A stretch of 64,000 nt of DNA from Hydrogenoanaerobacterium saccharovorans (GTDB lineage Bacteria > Bacillota > Clostridia > Oscillospirales > Ruminococcaceae): positions 211,607-275,606 of the forward strand of contig NZ_JACSNR010000002.1 in the NCBI RefSeq assembly GCF_016901815.1, written 5' to 3'. This document shows, piece after piece, positions 1 to 8,582 of this stretch. The position numbers and the translations under genes were made by a program. The notes beneath the pieces were generated by a model that was not told the origin of the DNA, did not search any database, and saw nothing but the letters and a program-made list of their open reading frames with translations. How positions within the stretch are numbered: the first letter of the stretch is position 1; each line of letters opens with the position of its first letter.

Positions 1-1792
1 TGCCGCCGTCACCGGACGGGTGGACCCGGGAAGTCCTGCGGGCTGCCGGAAATATCTCACCGAGGAGATCAAAAAGGCAGGCGCCCACTCCCCGGATGTG
101 ATCCTGCTGCCCTCGGATATTCTGCTGCCCCCCTCCGCCCAGTCGCTGCGCCGGCAGGGGTTCATGCTGGGTCTCTGCCGTCAGGAGCTCTCCCGTCTGG
201 CAGAGGATCTCCGGGAACTGCCCTCGCTCCTCTTTGTGGGACTGCCGGTTTCGCTCCACGGTGTGACCGTTTCCGCCATGGCTGCCCTCCGGCAGGGCGA
301 ACTGCTGGGCTTTGTACTGCCGCCCTCCGTCCCCGAAGGGCCGCTCCCCGAGGGCTTCCTGCCCGCCTCGGCAGTCTTTGAGGCAGGCGGCGCCCGGCTG
401 CGGGTGCTCCCCGGCTGTGATGCCGGCAAGGCGCTTCAGTACGGCTCCCTTGCCGGGGACTGCGACTGTCTGCTGCTGCCCTGCTATGAGCCTGCCAGAG
501 TGGGCAGCGCCGACCGGGCAGAACAGGCCCTCAGCGTCCTGAGCCGGGAACTGGGCTGTGCCGCTGTCCTCTGCTGCGGCGCCGGGTCGGACAGCTCCCA
601 TCCGGTCTGCTACCGGGGCTTTGCGGTCATCGCCGAAGCCGGTGAAACCGTAAGCGTCCAGGCGGAGTTCGGTCAGTCCGCCTCCCTCTGCTACGACATC
701 GATCTGGACATTGTCCGCCGCTCCCGGGATACCCTGCCCGCCGCTCCGGCTCCGGCAGCGTACCGCTTCCCGGCCGTGCCCCACGACTATGCCCTGCGCA
801 GCTTCTCCTCTACCCCCTACCTGCCCATGGAACCGGAAGCCGAACGCCGCACCCTCCGGGAGTGGTTCGAACTCCAGAGCCATTCGCTGGCAGCCCGCCT
901 TTCCAATACCGGCATCGACCGGGCTGTGGTGGGCATCTCGGGCGGCCTGGATTCCACCCTGGCCCTGCTGGTCTGCCATCGGGCGGCCCAGCTCATGCGC
1001 CTCTCCCCGGATCATATCCTCGCGGTGACCATGCCCGGGTTCGGCACCAGTGACCGCACCCATCAGAACGCCCTGGATCTGCCCCGGAAGCTGGGTATGT
1101 CCACCATGGATATTTCCATTGTCCCGGCGGTGGGGCAGCACCTGGCGGACATCGGCCATCCACTGGACCGGCACGATGTCACCTATGAGAATGCCCAGGC
1201 CCGGGAACGCACCCAGATCCTGCTGGATCTTGGCAACCAGATCGGCGGCATTGTAGTGGGCACCGGCGACCTCACCGAGGAGGCACTGGGCTGGTGCACC
1301 TTCGGCGGCGATGCCCTGGCGGGATACAATGTCAATGTCACAGTGCCCAAGACCGCCATTCGCCGGATTGTTGCCATGCTGGCAGAGGAGAGCACCGATG
1401 CGGAACTCGCTGCCATTCTCCGGGATATTCTGGACACCCCCATCAGTCCTGAGCTGCTGCCGCCGGATGAAAGCGGTTCCATCACCCAGAAAACCGAGGA
1501 GATCCTCGGGGATTATGAGGTGCATGACTTCTATCTCTACTACTTTGTAAAATATGGATTCTCGCCCAAAAAGCTGCTCTTCTATGCGGAGAATGCCTTT
1601 GATGACCGCTATACCGAAGAACAGCTCCGCACCTGGCTTGCCACCTTCCTGCGCCGTTTCGTGGGCGGACAGTTCAAGCGTTCGGTCGCTCCGGAAGCGG
1701 CGGCAATCACCGACTTCGGTCTTTCTTCCATGGACTTTTCAGTGCCGTCTGATATGAGCGCAAGGACACTCCTCCGGGAACTGGAAAACTGA
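1..1792 (+). CDS. nadE: NAD+ synthetase, 5' end cut by window edge, degenerate glutaminase half
   Basis: Makes NAD+ from deamido-NAD+ and ATP in the cytoplasm. The frame is open from the first base; the first start-like codon is a GTG at 20, but the codons before it continue the protein, so the true start is upstream of the window. Counting from that GTG, residues 280-590 are the synthetase domain: P-loop SGGLDST at 307-313, then TMPGFGTSDRT and TGDLTEEALGWCTFGGD. Residues 1-230 follow the nitrilase-type glutaminase domain of long NadE proteins, but the catalytic Glu of FPEL is gone (LLPSDILL) and the Lys of the PKxxLP motif is Pro (VLPPSVP); a Cys in GCDA may be the old nucleophile. Ammonia rather than glutamine as nitrogen donor is my inference. 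Confidence 0.9.
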   Translation, partial: AAVTGRVDPGSPAGCRKYLTEEIKKAGAHSPDVILLPSDILLPPSAQSLRRQGFMLGLCRQELSRLAEDLRELPSLLFVGLPVSLHGVTVSAMAALRQGELLGFVLPPSVPEGPLPEGFLPASAVFEAGGARLRVLPGCDAGKALQYGSLAGDCDCLLLPCYEPARVGSADRAEQALSVLSRELGCAAVLCCGAGSDSSHPVCYRGFAVIAEAGETVSVQAEFGQSASLCYDIDLDIVRRSRDTLPAAPAPAAYRFPAVPHDYALRSFSSTPYLPMEPEAERRTLREWFELQSHSLAARLSNTGIDRAVVGISGGLDSTLALLVCHRAAQLMRLSPDHILAVTMPGFGTSDRTHQNALDLPRKLGMSTMDISIVPAVGQHLADIGHPLDRHDVTYENAQARERTQILLDLGNQIGGIVVGTGDLTEEALGWCTFGGDALAGYNVNVTVPKTAIRRIVAMLAEESTDAELAAILRDILDTPISPELLPPDESGSITQKTEEILGDYEVHDFYLYYFVKYGFSPKKLLFYAENAFDDRYTEEQLRTWLATFLRRFVGGQFKRSVAPEAAAITDFGLSSMDFSVPSDMSARTLLRELEN

Positions 1793-1804
1793 ATTTGAAA
1801 GTTC

Positions 1805-1833
1805 TTGACCGCGTTCCTGCAGAATGGTACAAT
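1805..1833 (+). promoter_or_regulatory. Sigma-A promoter for the ACT/UPF0210 pair
   Basis: TTGACC (1805-1810), 17 nt spacer, TACAAT (1828-1833). It lies just after the nadE stop and about 50 nt before the ACT gene. Confidence 0.75.
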
Positions 1834-1885
1834 ATCTTCTATATTCGCCACACATCTCACCGCTTTTCAAGGAGGACCTTTATTT

Positions 1886-2158
1886 ATGCGTGCTGTAATT
1901 ACCGTTGTAGGCAAGGACATGGTGGGCATTGTCGCCACTGTTGCCACAGAATGCGCTGCCACCAATGCCAATATCCTGGATGTGACCCAGTCTGTCTTTG
2001 AGGACGACATCTTCGCCATGGTTATGCTGGTGGATGTTTCCAAGCTGAGCTGTCCGCTGCCTGAACTGTCCGACCGTCTGAATGCCCTGACCAAGGATGT
2101 GGGTCTGGTTGTTCATGTCATGCACGAGGATATTTTCAATTCGATGCACCGCATCTGA
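1886..2158 (+). CDS. ACT-domain protein, UPF0237 family
   Basis: A 90-residue protein that is essentially one ACT domain (MRAVITVVGKDMVGIVATVA at the N-terminus). ACT domains bind small ligands, often amino acids, and regulate partner enzymes. The start was chosen at 1886 because GGAGGA (1871-1876) lies at good distance; longer in-frame starts have no ribosome site and fall before the promoter -10. It is followed after 18 nt by the UPF0210 gene; this UPF0237-UPF0210 pairing is widely conserved in Gram-positive bacteria and archaea, which suggests that the small protein senses a ligand for the large one. The ligand is unknown. Confidence 0.9.
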   Translation: MRAVITVVGKDMVGIVATVATECAATNANILDVTQSVFEDDIFAMVMLVDVSKLSCPLPELSDRLNALTKDVGLVVHVMHEDIFNSMHRI

Positions 2159-2176
2159 CCGGGAGGACTTATTACC

Positions 2177-3535
2177 ATGCTGAATGTAAACGATATTCTG
2201 GAAACGATCAAGATGATCGATGAGGACTGTCTGGATGTGCGTACCATCACCATGGGTATTTCGCTGCTGGACTGCGCTGACAGCGACATCGACCGCTCCT
2301 GTGAAAAGGTCTACAACAAGATCACCCGTCTGGCAAAGGACCTGGTGAAAACCGGTGAGGACATCGAACGCACCTATGGCATTCCCATCATCAACAAGCG
2401 CATTTCGGTAACTCCCATCGCCATGCTGGTGGCTGCCAGCGGCGGCGATCCGGTCAAGTATGCCAAGGCCCTCCAGCGGGCAGCGGATACCGTTGGCGTC
2501 AACTTCATCGGCGGCTATTCTGCCCTGGTGCACAAGGGGTTCTCCGCCGGTGACCTGGAACTGATCCGCTCCATTCCCCGTGCCATGGATGAAACCGAAA
2601 ATGTCTGCTCGTCAGTGAACATCGGCTCCACCAAGGCCGGCCTCAACCTGGATGCCATCAAGCTCATGGGTGAGATTGTCAAGGAGACCGCCGAGCTCAC
2701 TGCCTACAAGGAGTGCATCGGCTGTGCCAAGCTGGTGGTGTTCTGCAACGCTCCGGAGGACAACCCCTTCATGGCTGGCGCCTTCCACGGCGTGGGTGAA
2801 CCCGACTGTGTCATCCATGTGGGTGTATCCGGCCCCGGTGTTGTGCGTGCCGCCCTTGCCAAGGTGGACAAGACCCTGCCCATTGACGAGATTGCCGACA
2901 TCATCAAGAAGACCGCCTTCAAGATCACCCGTATGGGTCAGCTGGTGGGCACCGAAGCCAGCCGCCGTCTGGGCGTGCCCTTCGGCATTGTGGATCTGTC
3001 CCTGGCTCCCACCCCGGCGGTGGGCGACTCGGTGGCCCATATCCTCGAGGAGATGGGTCTGGAACAGTGCGGCGCCCATGGCACCACTGCCACCCTTGCC
3101 ATGCTCAATGACGCAGTCAAGAAGGGCGGCGTCATGGCGTCCAGCCGGGTCGGCGGCCTGTCCGGCGCCTTTATCCCGGTATCGGAGGATGCCGGCATGA
3201 TCGACGCTGTCACCACCGGCGCCCTCTCCATTGAAAAGCTCGAGGCCATGACCGCGGTCTGCTCGGTGGGGCTGGATATGATCATCATTCCCGGCGATAC
3301 CACCCCGGCAATCATCTCGGGCATCATCGCCGACGAAGCTGCCATCGGCATGGTCAACTCCAAGACCACCGCTGTGCGTGTGATCCCGGCTGTGGGCCGC
3401 AAGGAAGGCGAGACCCTCACCTTCGGCGGTCTGCTGGGATATGGCCCGGTTATCAAGGTCAACCGCAATTCGCCGGAGGTATTCATCAACCGGGGCGGAC
3501 ACATTCCCGCTCCGCTCCAGAGCCTCAAGAACTAA
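2177..3535 (+). CDS. UPF0210 / DUF711 (PFL family) protein
   Basis: A 452-residue cytoplasmic protein of the DUF711 family, full length for the family. Begins [20 protein letters not shown] and has the Gly-rich stretches typical of the group ([31 protein letters not shown]). Its structure is said to resemble the pyruvate formate-lyase barrel, hence the family name, but no glycyl-radical motif is visible and the reaction is unknown. It is translated from GGGAGG 18 nt after the ACT protein and shares its promoter. Confidence 0.9.
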   Translation: MLNVNDILETIKMIDEDCLDVRTITMGISLLDCADSDIDRSCEKVYNKITRLAKDLVKTGEDIERTYGIPIINKRISVTPIAMLVAASGGDPVKYAKALQRAADTVGVNFIGGYSALVHKGFSAGDLELIRSIPRAMDETENVCSSVNIGSTKAGLNLDAIKLMGEIVKETAELTAYKECIGCAKLVVFCNAPEDNPFMAGAFHGVGEPDCVIHVGVSGPGVVRAALAKVDKTLPIDEIADIIKKTAFKITRMGQLVGTEASRRLGVPFGIVDLSLAPTPAVGDSVAHILEEMGLEQCGAHGTTATLAMLNDAVKKGGVMASSRVGGLSGAFIPVSEDAGMIDAVTTGALSIEKLEAMTAVCSVGLDMIIIPGDTTPAIISGIIADEAAIGMVNSKTTAVRVIPAVGRKEGETLTFGGLLGYGPVIKVNRNSPEVFINRGGHIPAPLQSLKN

Positions 3536-3560
3536 CTCATTAAAAAAGGAAGCCTGACTC

Positions 3561-4049
3561 ATGGCAAAGGAAAAACTGGAAAAGACCAACGCCATCCGTG
3601 CGCTGGACAAGGCAAAACTGACCTACACGGTCCATACCTATGAAAATGACGGCACTGCTGTGGACGGCGTGACTGTCGCCCAGAAGACCGGTCTGCCGGT
3701 GGAAAAGGTCTACAAGACCCTGGTGACAGTGGGACACAGCCGGGAACACTATGTATTTGTGATTCCGGTGGCAGCCGAACTGGATCTCAAAGCGGCTGCC
3801 CGCAGTGTCGGGGAAAAGTCGGTGGAGATGATCCATGTGGCGGACATCAACAAGCTCACCGGCTATATCCGGGGCGGCTGCTCCCCCATCGGCATGAAAA
3901 AGCAGTTTGTCACCGTGCTGGACGAGAGCTGCCTTCCCCTGGATACCATCGTATTCAGTGCCGGTAAAATCGGCATGCAGATCGAGATGGACCCCAAGGC
4001 GCTCATCGATTTCATCGGCGCCAGGACTGCTGCCATCACAGCCGGGTGA
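3561..4049 (+). CDS. ybaK: Cys-tRNA(Pro)/Cys-tRNA(Cys) deacylase, YbaK/EbsC family
   Basis: A 162-residue YbaK-domain protein, normal family length. This family hydrolyses Cys wrongly loaded onto tRNA-Pro by prolyl-tRNA synthetase, a trans editing step in the cytoplasm. Family signatures are the catalytic-site Lys region KVYKTLV near residue 52 and the GGCSPIGMK loop near 110. The start at 3561 has an AAGGAAG ribosome site. It may be co-transcribed with the two genes before it (25 nt gap) and ends at an intrinsic terminator. Confidence 0.92.
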   Translation: MAKEKLEKTNAIRALDKAKLTYTVHTYENDGTAVDGVTVAQKTGLPVEKVYKTLVTVGHSREHYVFVIPVAAELDLKAAARSVGEKSVEMIHVADINKLTGYIRGGCSPIGMKKQFVTVLDESCLPLDTIVFSAGKIGMQIEMDPKALIDFIGARTAAITAG

Positions 4050-4067
4050 TTTACCCCTGATTTCCAA

Positions 4068-4107
4068 ACAGCCCGCCGGAGGTCACAGCCTCTGCCGGGC
4101 TGTTTTT
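4068..4107 (+). terminator. Intrinsic terminator after ybaK
   Basis: Arms ACAGCCCG.../...CGGGCTGT of about 15 bp with two mismatches, followed by TTTTT. Confidence 0.75.
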
Positions 4108-4146
4108 GCCGCGGTATGATCCACCCTTTGAAAGGAGGCTTTCCCC

Positions 4147-4665
4147 ATGCGCCGTTTCTGGCAGTATCAGCCCATCATCCTGGCGGTATGGCCCTATCTC
4201 ATTCTCATCAGCCTTTCCCTGCCGGATGCCGATGCCTTTTCCCGGTTTCTGACCCTCTATACCCTGCTCACTGTGCCGGTCTATCTGTGCAGTTTCTGCC
4301 GGGCAGGACAGCTCCGCCGAGCCGGGGATACCGCTGCCCTGACAAAAACAGCCCTGTGGGTCAAGCTGGCGCATATCCCCTTCTATCTGGGGATCTTCCT
4401 GCTGGGTGGTGTGCTGATCCTGGTGATGGTAGTCCCGATTTTCACCATCGTATCTCCGCTGCTGGTGATGCTCATGGCGTTCTGTGACTACCTGCTTTTG
4501 CTCACCTCCTCCTGGTATGCCGTCAGTGCTGTCCGCCTGCTTTGGAGCCGGGGCAGGATCTCCCTCTTCGGGGCCCTGTGCTGTACCCTGTGCCTGTGCT
4601 GCTTTGTGCTGGACTTCTTTGCCGCCTGGTACCTGCGCCGCACCGTGTGCTCCTGTCCGGAATGA
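4147..4665 (+). CDS. Small membrane protein of unknown function
   Basis: 172 residues, strongly hydrophobic, with about five predicted membrane segments (about 10-26, 38-52, 78-97, 97-121 and 135-155). No recognisable family motif. The start at 4147 follows GAAAGGAGG at good distance. It sits alone between two terminators, so it is probably a single transcription unit, but no clear promoter hexamers were found. A cluster of Cys near 137-146 (CCTLCLCC) is notable but not a known metal motif. Confidence 0.75.
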   Translation: MRRFWQYQPIILAVWPYLILISLSLPDADAFSRFLTLYTLLTVPVYLCSFCRAGQLRRAGDTAALTKTALWVKLAHIPFYLGIFLLGGVLILVMVVPIFTIVSPLLVMLMAFCDYLLLLTSSWYAVSAVRLLWSRGRISLFGALCCTLCLCCFVLDFFAAWYLRRTVCSCPE

Positions 4666-4666
4666 T

Positions 4667-4716
4667 AAAAAGACCGTGCGTTTCCCGTTCTGTCGGAAAG
4701 CGCACGGTCTTTTTTG
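4667..4716. terminator. Bidirectional terminator
   Basis: AAAAGACCGTGCG ... CGCACGGTCTTTT, 13 bp perfect stem with a T-run on both strands. It serves the membrane protein gene on plus and sfsA on minus. Confidence 0.9.
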
Positions 4717-4720
4717 TTTT

Positions 4721-5416
4721 TCAGAGCTCCACCGGTATGAGATAGGCCGGCTCCACCGAATCGGGAGTGACCCGGCAGCCGCAGCAGACAATCTCCACCC
4801 CGGCTTCCCGGGCCTCCCGGAGTGCCCGGGCAAAGTCCGGCTGGGCCGCGGTATTGGGCCGGAACCGGCGGATGCCCTCCATCTGCACCAGGAAAGCCGC
4901 CATGGCAAAATCCCCCTCAGATCTCAGCCGCCGGAGGGTCTCCACATGGCCCAGCCCCCGGAGGGTGGGCGCATCGGGAAAGAGGGCAGTGCCGTCCTGT
5001 TCCAGCGTTACGCCCTTGACCTCACACCAGAGCCGCCCCTCCGGCCCGGTGAGCTGCCAGTCCAGCCGGGAGGAGCCCAGCTTCACTTCGGGGCGCATCT
5101 GTTCCACCCGGCTCAGGGAGGCCGGCACCAGAATTCCCTTTGTCACCGCCTCGGCAAAGAGCTTGTTGGGCGCCAGCGAATCCACATTCACCAGCACCCC
5201 GTCCTTGTCCACAGTGATGAGGGTCCAGGCGGTCTTACGGGTGGAAGAAGGATTGTGCTGCACCCATACCCGGCAGCCGGGACGGAACAGCTCGGCACAG
5301 CGTCCGGTGTTGCGCACATGGCAGACGATGTCGGCGCCGTCCTCCAAGCGGCAGAGGGCGGTGAAACGGTTGGGCCGGGCGAGGAACCGGGCGGGGAAGA
5401 TGGATTCATACTGCAT
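4721..5416 (-). CDS. sfsA: SfsA family protein (DNA/RNA-binding nuclease-like)
   Basis: 231 residues, full length for SfsA ('sugar fermentation stimulation protein'). Family motifs are VHNPSSTRKT-like (QHNPSSTRKTAWTLI), DSLAPNKLF, RLDWQLTG with CEVKGVTLEQDG, and FPDAPTLRGLGHVETLRRL. The ExK motif (EVKG) and preceding Asp fit a PD-(D/E)xK nuclease-like fold, a family property not proven here. The start was set at ATG 5416, with AGGTGA upstream; a longer in-frame extension adds 27 residues not seen in the family. In E. coli it affects maltose metabolism; the molecular role is uncertain. Confidence 0.9.
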   Translation of the reverse strand: MQYESIFPARFLARPNRFTALCRLEDGADIVCHVRNTGRCAELFRPGCRVWVQHNPSSTRKTAWTLITVDKDGVLVNVDSLAPNKLFAEAVTKGILVPASLSRVEQMRPEVKLGSSRLDWQLTGPEGRLWCEVKGVTLEQDGTALFPDAPTLRGLGHVETLRRLRSEGDFAMAAFLVQMEGIRRFRPNTAAQPDFARALREAREAGVEIVCCGCRVTPDSVEPAYLIPVEL

Positions 5417-5473
5417 AGGGTCAGTCACCTGCTTTCTTCCCCTTACCATACCACAGTTTTCCCCGGACGGCAA

Positions 5474-5507
5474 CAAAAACCGCCCTCCGCATATCAACGA
5501 AGGGCGA
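5474..5507 (-). terminator. Terminator of the cytidine deaminase gene
   Basis: On the minus strand, CGCCCT...AGGGCG hairpin followed by GTTTTTG, directly after the stop at 5513. Confidence 0.65.
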
Positions 5508-5512
5508 TGGGT

Positions 5513-5956
5513 TCATTCGGCTGACGGCTCGGCAGATGCCCTGTACCGGGGCTCACCCCACCAGGCAGGCATCAGTTCCCCCAGCGTAACGGTCTGTCGG
5601 CTCTCATAGTCCACCAGGATCTCCAGATCCCGGTTCCGGGGGTCCAGCTGCATCAGGAATTCTCGGCAGGCCCCGCAGGGCATTCCGCTCTCCTCGCCAA
5701 ACGGAGGCCGGTCCCGGAAGGCGATCAGCCGCCGGATCTGGGTCTGACCGCTGTTCATATACATATTCAGCGCTGCTGTGCGCTCTGCGCAGAGATCCAT
5801 CACACCGCAGCAGCTCTCAATGCAGAAGCCGGTATAAATCCGACCATCCACGCTTTCCAGAGCGCACACCACATGATGCGCATGGATAAATGGGGTAACA
5901 TCTTCCGGATGATATTCCCCCCGTGCTTTTTCATAGAGTGTTTCCCAGATGTCCAC
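5513..5956 (-). CDS. Cytidine deaminase family protein
   Basis: 147 residues. The zinc-binding deaminase signature is complete: CAERTA near residues 56-61 (Cys ligand plus catalytic Glu) and PCGACREF near 92-99 (two Cys ligands), the all-Cys arrangement of tetrameric cytidine deaminases. The usual reaction is cytidine or deoxycytidine to uridine in pyrimidine salvage; other members act on blasticidin-like nucleosides, so the exact substrate is inferred. GTG start at 5956 with AAAGGAG at good distance. The C-terminal tail after residue 130 is longer than usual. Confidence 0.85.
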   Translation of the reverse strand: MDIWETLYEKARGEYHPEDVTPFIHAHHVVCALESVDGRIYTGFCIESCCGVMDLCAERTAALNMYMNSGQTQIRRLIAFRDRPPFGEESGMPCGACREFLMQLDPRNRDLEILVDYESRQTVTLGELMPAWWGEPRYRASAEPSAE

Positions 5957-5979
5957 GGGACTTTTCTCCTTTCAGTCTG

Positions 5980-6603
5980 TTACTCCTGCTTCACTTCCCG
6001 GTCAGAGCCAGGCGTTTCCATTGGCTGAATGGCGTCCAGTCGCTTTTTGAAGCGCCGCCAGAGCAGGTAAGCGATAAGCAGAACCACCGGAGGCCACATC
6101 AGGAAGCCCAGAGCCAGGCTCAGATAGGTGCGGAGATCCATCCTTCCCTCCGCCGGTACCCCTGGAGCCAGCACATCGCCCGGCTCGTCCAGCTGGAAGG
6201 TATACTCCTGTTTCAGATCCTGATACCTGGAAAACGGGCCATATTCATATTCCAGCACGGTATCGCACTTCAGCTCCAGCCGTGGATTCTCTCCGCCTGT
6301 GATCAGATAGGCGCTCATCGGTATCTCCTCGATGGCCTTGCTGGAGGTACAGAAGCCGCGAACTGCCCGTATATCGGTACGGGCCAGATGCCATTCTCCG
6401 GTGCTCTGGTCATAGAGGACCTCCGCCTCCATGCGCACATCCGCCCAGCCGGGCGCCCATCCGTCTGTCACACGCCAGGTGTAGCTGTATTCATAGGTAT
6501 CCTGATAGTCCACAAGGACTGTTTCTGCCGCTGCCGGCATCACAGCCAGTCCCAGAGCCAGCAGCATGGCTGCCATGCGCAGGCACCATGAACGGATTTT
6601 CAT
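5980..6603 (-). CDS. Exported membrane-anchored protein, unknown
   Basis: 207 residues: signal peptide 1-26 (MKIRSWCLRMAAMLLALG, cleavage near AAAET), an extracellular domain of about 130 residues rich in Tyr, Trp and acidic residues, then one membrane segment about 165-187 (LSLALGFLMWPPVVLLIAYL) and a short basic cytoplasmic tail. No family recognised. AAAGGAG ribosome site precedes ATG 6603. It lies 54 nt from the frameshifted gene upstream and 23 nt before the cytidine deaminase gene, so the three may form one minus-strand unit. Confidence 0.75.
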   Translation of the reverse strand: MKIRSWCLRMAAMLLALGLAVMPAAAETVLVDYQDTYEYSYTWRVTDGWAPGWADVRMEAEVLYDQSTGEWHLARTDIRAVRGFCTSSKAIEEIPMSAYLITGGENPRLELKCDTVLEYEYGPFSRYQDLKQEYTFQLDEPGDVLAPGVPAEGRMDLRTYLSLALGFLMWPPVVLLIAYLLWRRFKKRLDAIQPMETPGSDREVKQE

Positions 6604-6657
6604 CGCACTCGCTCCTTTCCTGAAATCAAAGACAGGGCTGCACTATCGTCCGGGGCG

Positions 6658-7091
6658 TCAGTAGGGGTTCTCCATGGCCTCCAGATAATCGGGGCCCACA
6701 TAGGTGACCCGGTCGCCCTTCACAGCAAAGCCCACCGGCTCGCCCCAGTCGCCTTCGCCCTCCACGACATAGCCCACTTCGTCCTCTGCTCCTGCCATAT
6801 CCATATACAGCGCCGCAAACCAGCAGTACCGCAGAATATCCCGCGGATCGGAAAGCCCGTCAGCCTCGTCCAGGCCGCCCTCCTCCACGCACGCCGCAAG
6901 CTGCCCGCAGATCTCCCGGACTGCCGCTTCGGACAGGGCATTGAACGCCTCCACACACCGCTCGGAACATTCCCTGTAATCGGGATTGCTGCTGTCTGCG
7001 TAGACGATCAGTTCCCCTTCGTTCTCATCATTGCGGAAAAGGCGCTCTCAAACCGTCCCTCGCCGCTCTCTTCCTCCAGCCACCGGATCAT
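6658..7091 (-). pseudogene. Frameshifted gene for a small acidic protein (about 144 aa if repaired)
   Basis: ATG at 7091 follows a perfect AAAGGAGG and opens MIRWLEEESGEGRFESAF, but the frame ends after 27 codons. The second frame continues with an acidic protein down to 6658 (ELIVYADSSNPDY ... GDWGEPVGFAVKGDR). Adding one A to the forward AAAA run at 7037-7040 joins the two frames seamlessly as FESAFFRNDENEGELIVYAD, giving 144 residues. Either the gene is broken by loss of one base in a homopolymer, the run is a slippage switch, or the read is wrong. A shorter start (GTG at 6954) exists but has no ribosome site. Family unknown. Confidence 0.7.
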
Positions 7092-7259
7092 ACTATCCTG
7101 CCTCCTTTATCCATTTCCCCACCGGCTCAGCGATGGGCTTGTATCCGGATTCTGTCTGTTTTCAGTATAACTTTCGCCTGATAAAGTGTCAACAGCTGAT
7201 GAAATTTCCGCTGTCGATTTATGCAGTCCCACAAAATTCCCGGAACTGGTCTGTCGGCA

Positions 7260-7288
7260 TTGACAGGGGCAGAAACTGGGAGTATAAT
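7260..7288 (+). promoter_or_regulatory. Perfect consensus promoter of pyrB
   Basis: TTGACA (7260-7265), 17 nt, TATAAT (7283-7288): both hexamers exact. A promoter this strong normally needs downstream control, which the leader supplies. Confidence 0.92.
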
Positions 7289-7304
7289 GAAACAAATCAA
7301 AACA

Positions 7305-7346
7305 ACCTTTAATCTAGCACAGAGAGGCTAAAAAGGGAAAATAACG
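7305..7346 (+). promoter_or_regulatory. PyrR binding loop in the pyr leader
   Basis: The leader contains TTTAAT(C), then CACAGAGAGGCT and AAAAGGG, which matches the PyrR-binding RNA loop of Gram-positive pyr operons (conserved AGAGAGGCU). UMP/UTP-bound PyrR would stabilise this stem-loop and favour the downstream terminator. The match was made by eye; no pyrR gene is in the window. Confidence 0.75.
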
Positions 7347-7348
7347 CC

Positions 7349-7489
7349 ATGTTTCTTCACTTGCGGGGAAGCATCGGCCGCTCAAGCAGTCAAACGGCAG
7401 TCCCTGTGCACAACCTGGGTCTGCCATTTTTATTTTCCCGCCGCAAACACCGTAAAACGAAGGGAGAAACTTATCTATGCGTCATCTGA
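7349..7489 (+). CDS. Possible leader peptide overlapping the pyr attenuator
   Basis: A 46-codon frame starting inside the leader (ATG 7349), running through the terminator stem and its T-run and ending 13 nt inside pyrB. It ends its T-run portion with GLPFLFS, much like GLPFFFP in the E. coli PyrL leader peptide, because both encode a terminator ending in U-runs. A weak AAGGG lies about 12 nt upstream. It could couple translation to attenuation, or be a chance open frame. Confidence 0.3.
   Translation: MFLHLRGSIGRSSSQTAVPVHNLGLPFLFSRRKHRKTKGETYLCVI
7396..7436 (+). terminator. Attenuator terminator of pyrB
   Basis: GGCAGTCCC ... GGGTCTGCC stem (one T-T mismatch), then ATTTTTATTTT, placed 40 nt before the pyrB start and after the PyrR loop. 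Confidence 0.8.
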
Positions 7490-8559
7490 TTGATTCCACC
7501 GACCTGAGTGTAGCTGAGATCGACCGGGTTCTGAACCTGGCTGACGACATCATCCGGGACCCCGCTGCCTATGCGGAATGCTGCCGCGGCAAGATCCTGG
7601 CTACCCTGTTCTATGAGCCCAGCACCCGTACCCGCCTGAGCTTTGAGGCGGCTATGCTCCGTCTGGGCGGCAAGGTGGAGGGCTTCTCCTCCGCATCCAG
7701 CTCCTCGGTGAGCAAGGGCGAAACCGTAGCGGATACTGTCCGGGTAGTGGGCAGCTATGCCGACATCATTGCCATGCGTCACAACAAGGAAGGCGCTCCC
7801 CGGGTGGCTTCGATGTATTCTCCTGTTCCGATCATCAATGCCGGTGACGGCGGTCATCAGCACCCCACCCAGACCCTCACCGACCTGCTGACCATCCGCT
7901 CCCTCAAGGGCAAGCTCTCGGGCTTCACCATCGGTCTCTGCGGCGACCTCAAGTACGGACGCACCGTTCACTCGCTGGCCAAGGCTCTGTCCCGGTATGA
8001 GGGCGTGCGCTTCATCTTCATCTCCCCGGAGGAGCTGCAGATCCCCCGTCACATCATCACCGAAGTGCTGGAGCCCAGCCATCAGGACTACCGGGAGGTA
8101 CGCAGCCTGGAGGAGGTCATCGGCGAACTGGATGTGCTGTACATGACCCGCATCCAGCAGGAGCGGTTCCTGGATATGGCGGAATATGAGCGCCTGAAGG
8201 ATGTCTATGTCCTCGACCCCGCCAAGATGGCTCTGGCAAAGCCGGATATGATCGTGCTGCATCCGCTGCCCCGTGTCAATGAGATCACTCCCGAAGTGGA
8301 CAATGATCCCCGGGCCTGCTACTTCAAGCAGGTAAAGTTTGGCATGTATGTGCGTATGGCCCTGATCCTCACCCTGCTGGGTGTCAAGAACCAGCTGGCT
8401 CCGGTGCGTGCCGAGGAACCTGATTGTGTTCCCGAGCCTCCGGTCTGCAAGAATCCGGCCTGCATTACCACCATCGAAACCGGTCTCAAGCAGAGATTTA
8501 TCTATACTGATGATACCCATGCTCATTGCAAGTGCTTCTACTGCGAGCATGATGCCTAA
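7477..8559 (+). CDS. pyrB: Aspartate carbamoyltransferase fused to a PyrI-type zinc domain
   Basis: Joins carbamoyl phosphate and aspartate, the committed step of UMP synthesis, in the cytoplasm. Residues 1-308 are a full catalytic chain: carbamoyl phosphate loop [13 protein letters not shown] near 44-56, [16 protein letters not shown] and a YMTR aspartate-binding region. Residues 309-360 are an extra tail ending CKNPAC ... CFYC: Cys324, Cys329, Cys353 and Cys356 give CxxxxC-x23-CxxC, exactly the spacing of the zinc site in the E. coli regulatory chain PyrI. The nucleotide-binding half of PyrI is absent. So the zinc module that docks regulatory to catalytic chains is fused directly to PyrB. 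Expression is under the PyrR/attenuator leader. Confidence 0.95.
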   Translation: MRHLIDSTDLSVAEIDRVLNLADDIIRDPAAYAECCRGKILATLFYEPSTRTRLSFEAAMLRLGGKVEGFSSASSSSVSKGETVADTVRVVGSYADIIAMRHNKEGAPRVASMYSPVPIINAGDGGHQHPTQTLTDLLTIRSLKGKLSGFTIGLCGDLKYGRTVHSLAKALSRYEGVRFIFISPEELQIPRHIITEVLEPSHQDYREVRSLEEVIGELDVLYMTRIQQERFLDMAEYERLKDVYVLDPAKMALAKPDMIVLHPLPRVNEITPEVDNDPRACYFKQVKFGMYVRMALILTLLGVKNQLAPVRAEEPDCVPEPPVCKNPACITTIETGLKQRFIYTDDTHAHCKCFYCEHDA

Positions 8560-8582
8560 TTCCATCTTCCCATGATTGCAGG

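Noticed and set aside
4767..5609. Long plus-strand frames opposite sfsA and the deaminase
   Set aside because: They are shadows of conserved minus-strand genes, Arg/Pro/Ser-rich and without ribosome sites. The same holds for other long antisense frames in the window, such as those opposite ppk, dnaK, pflB and argS.
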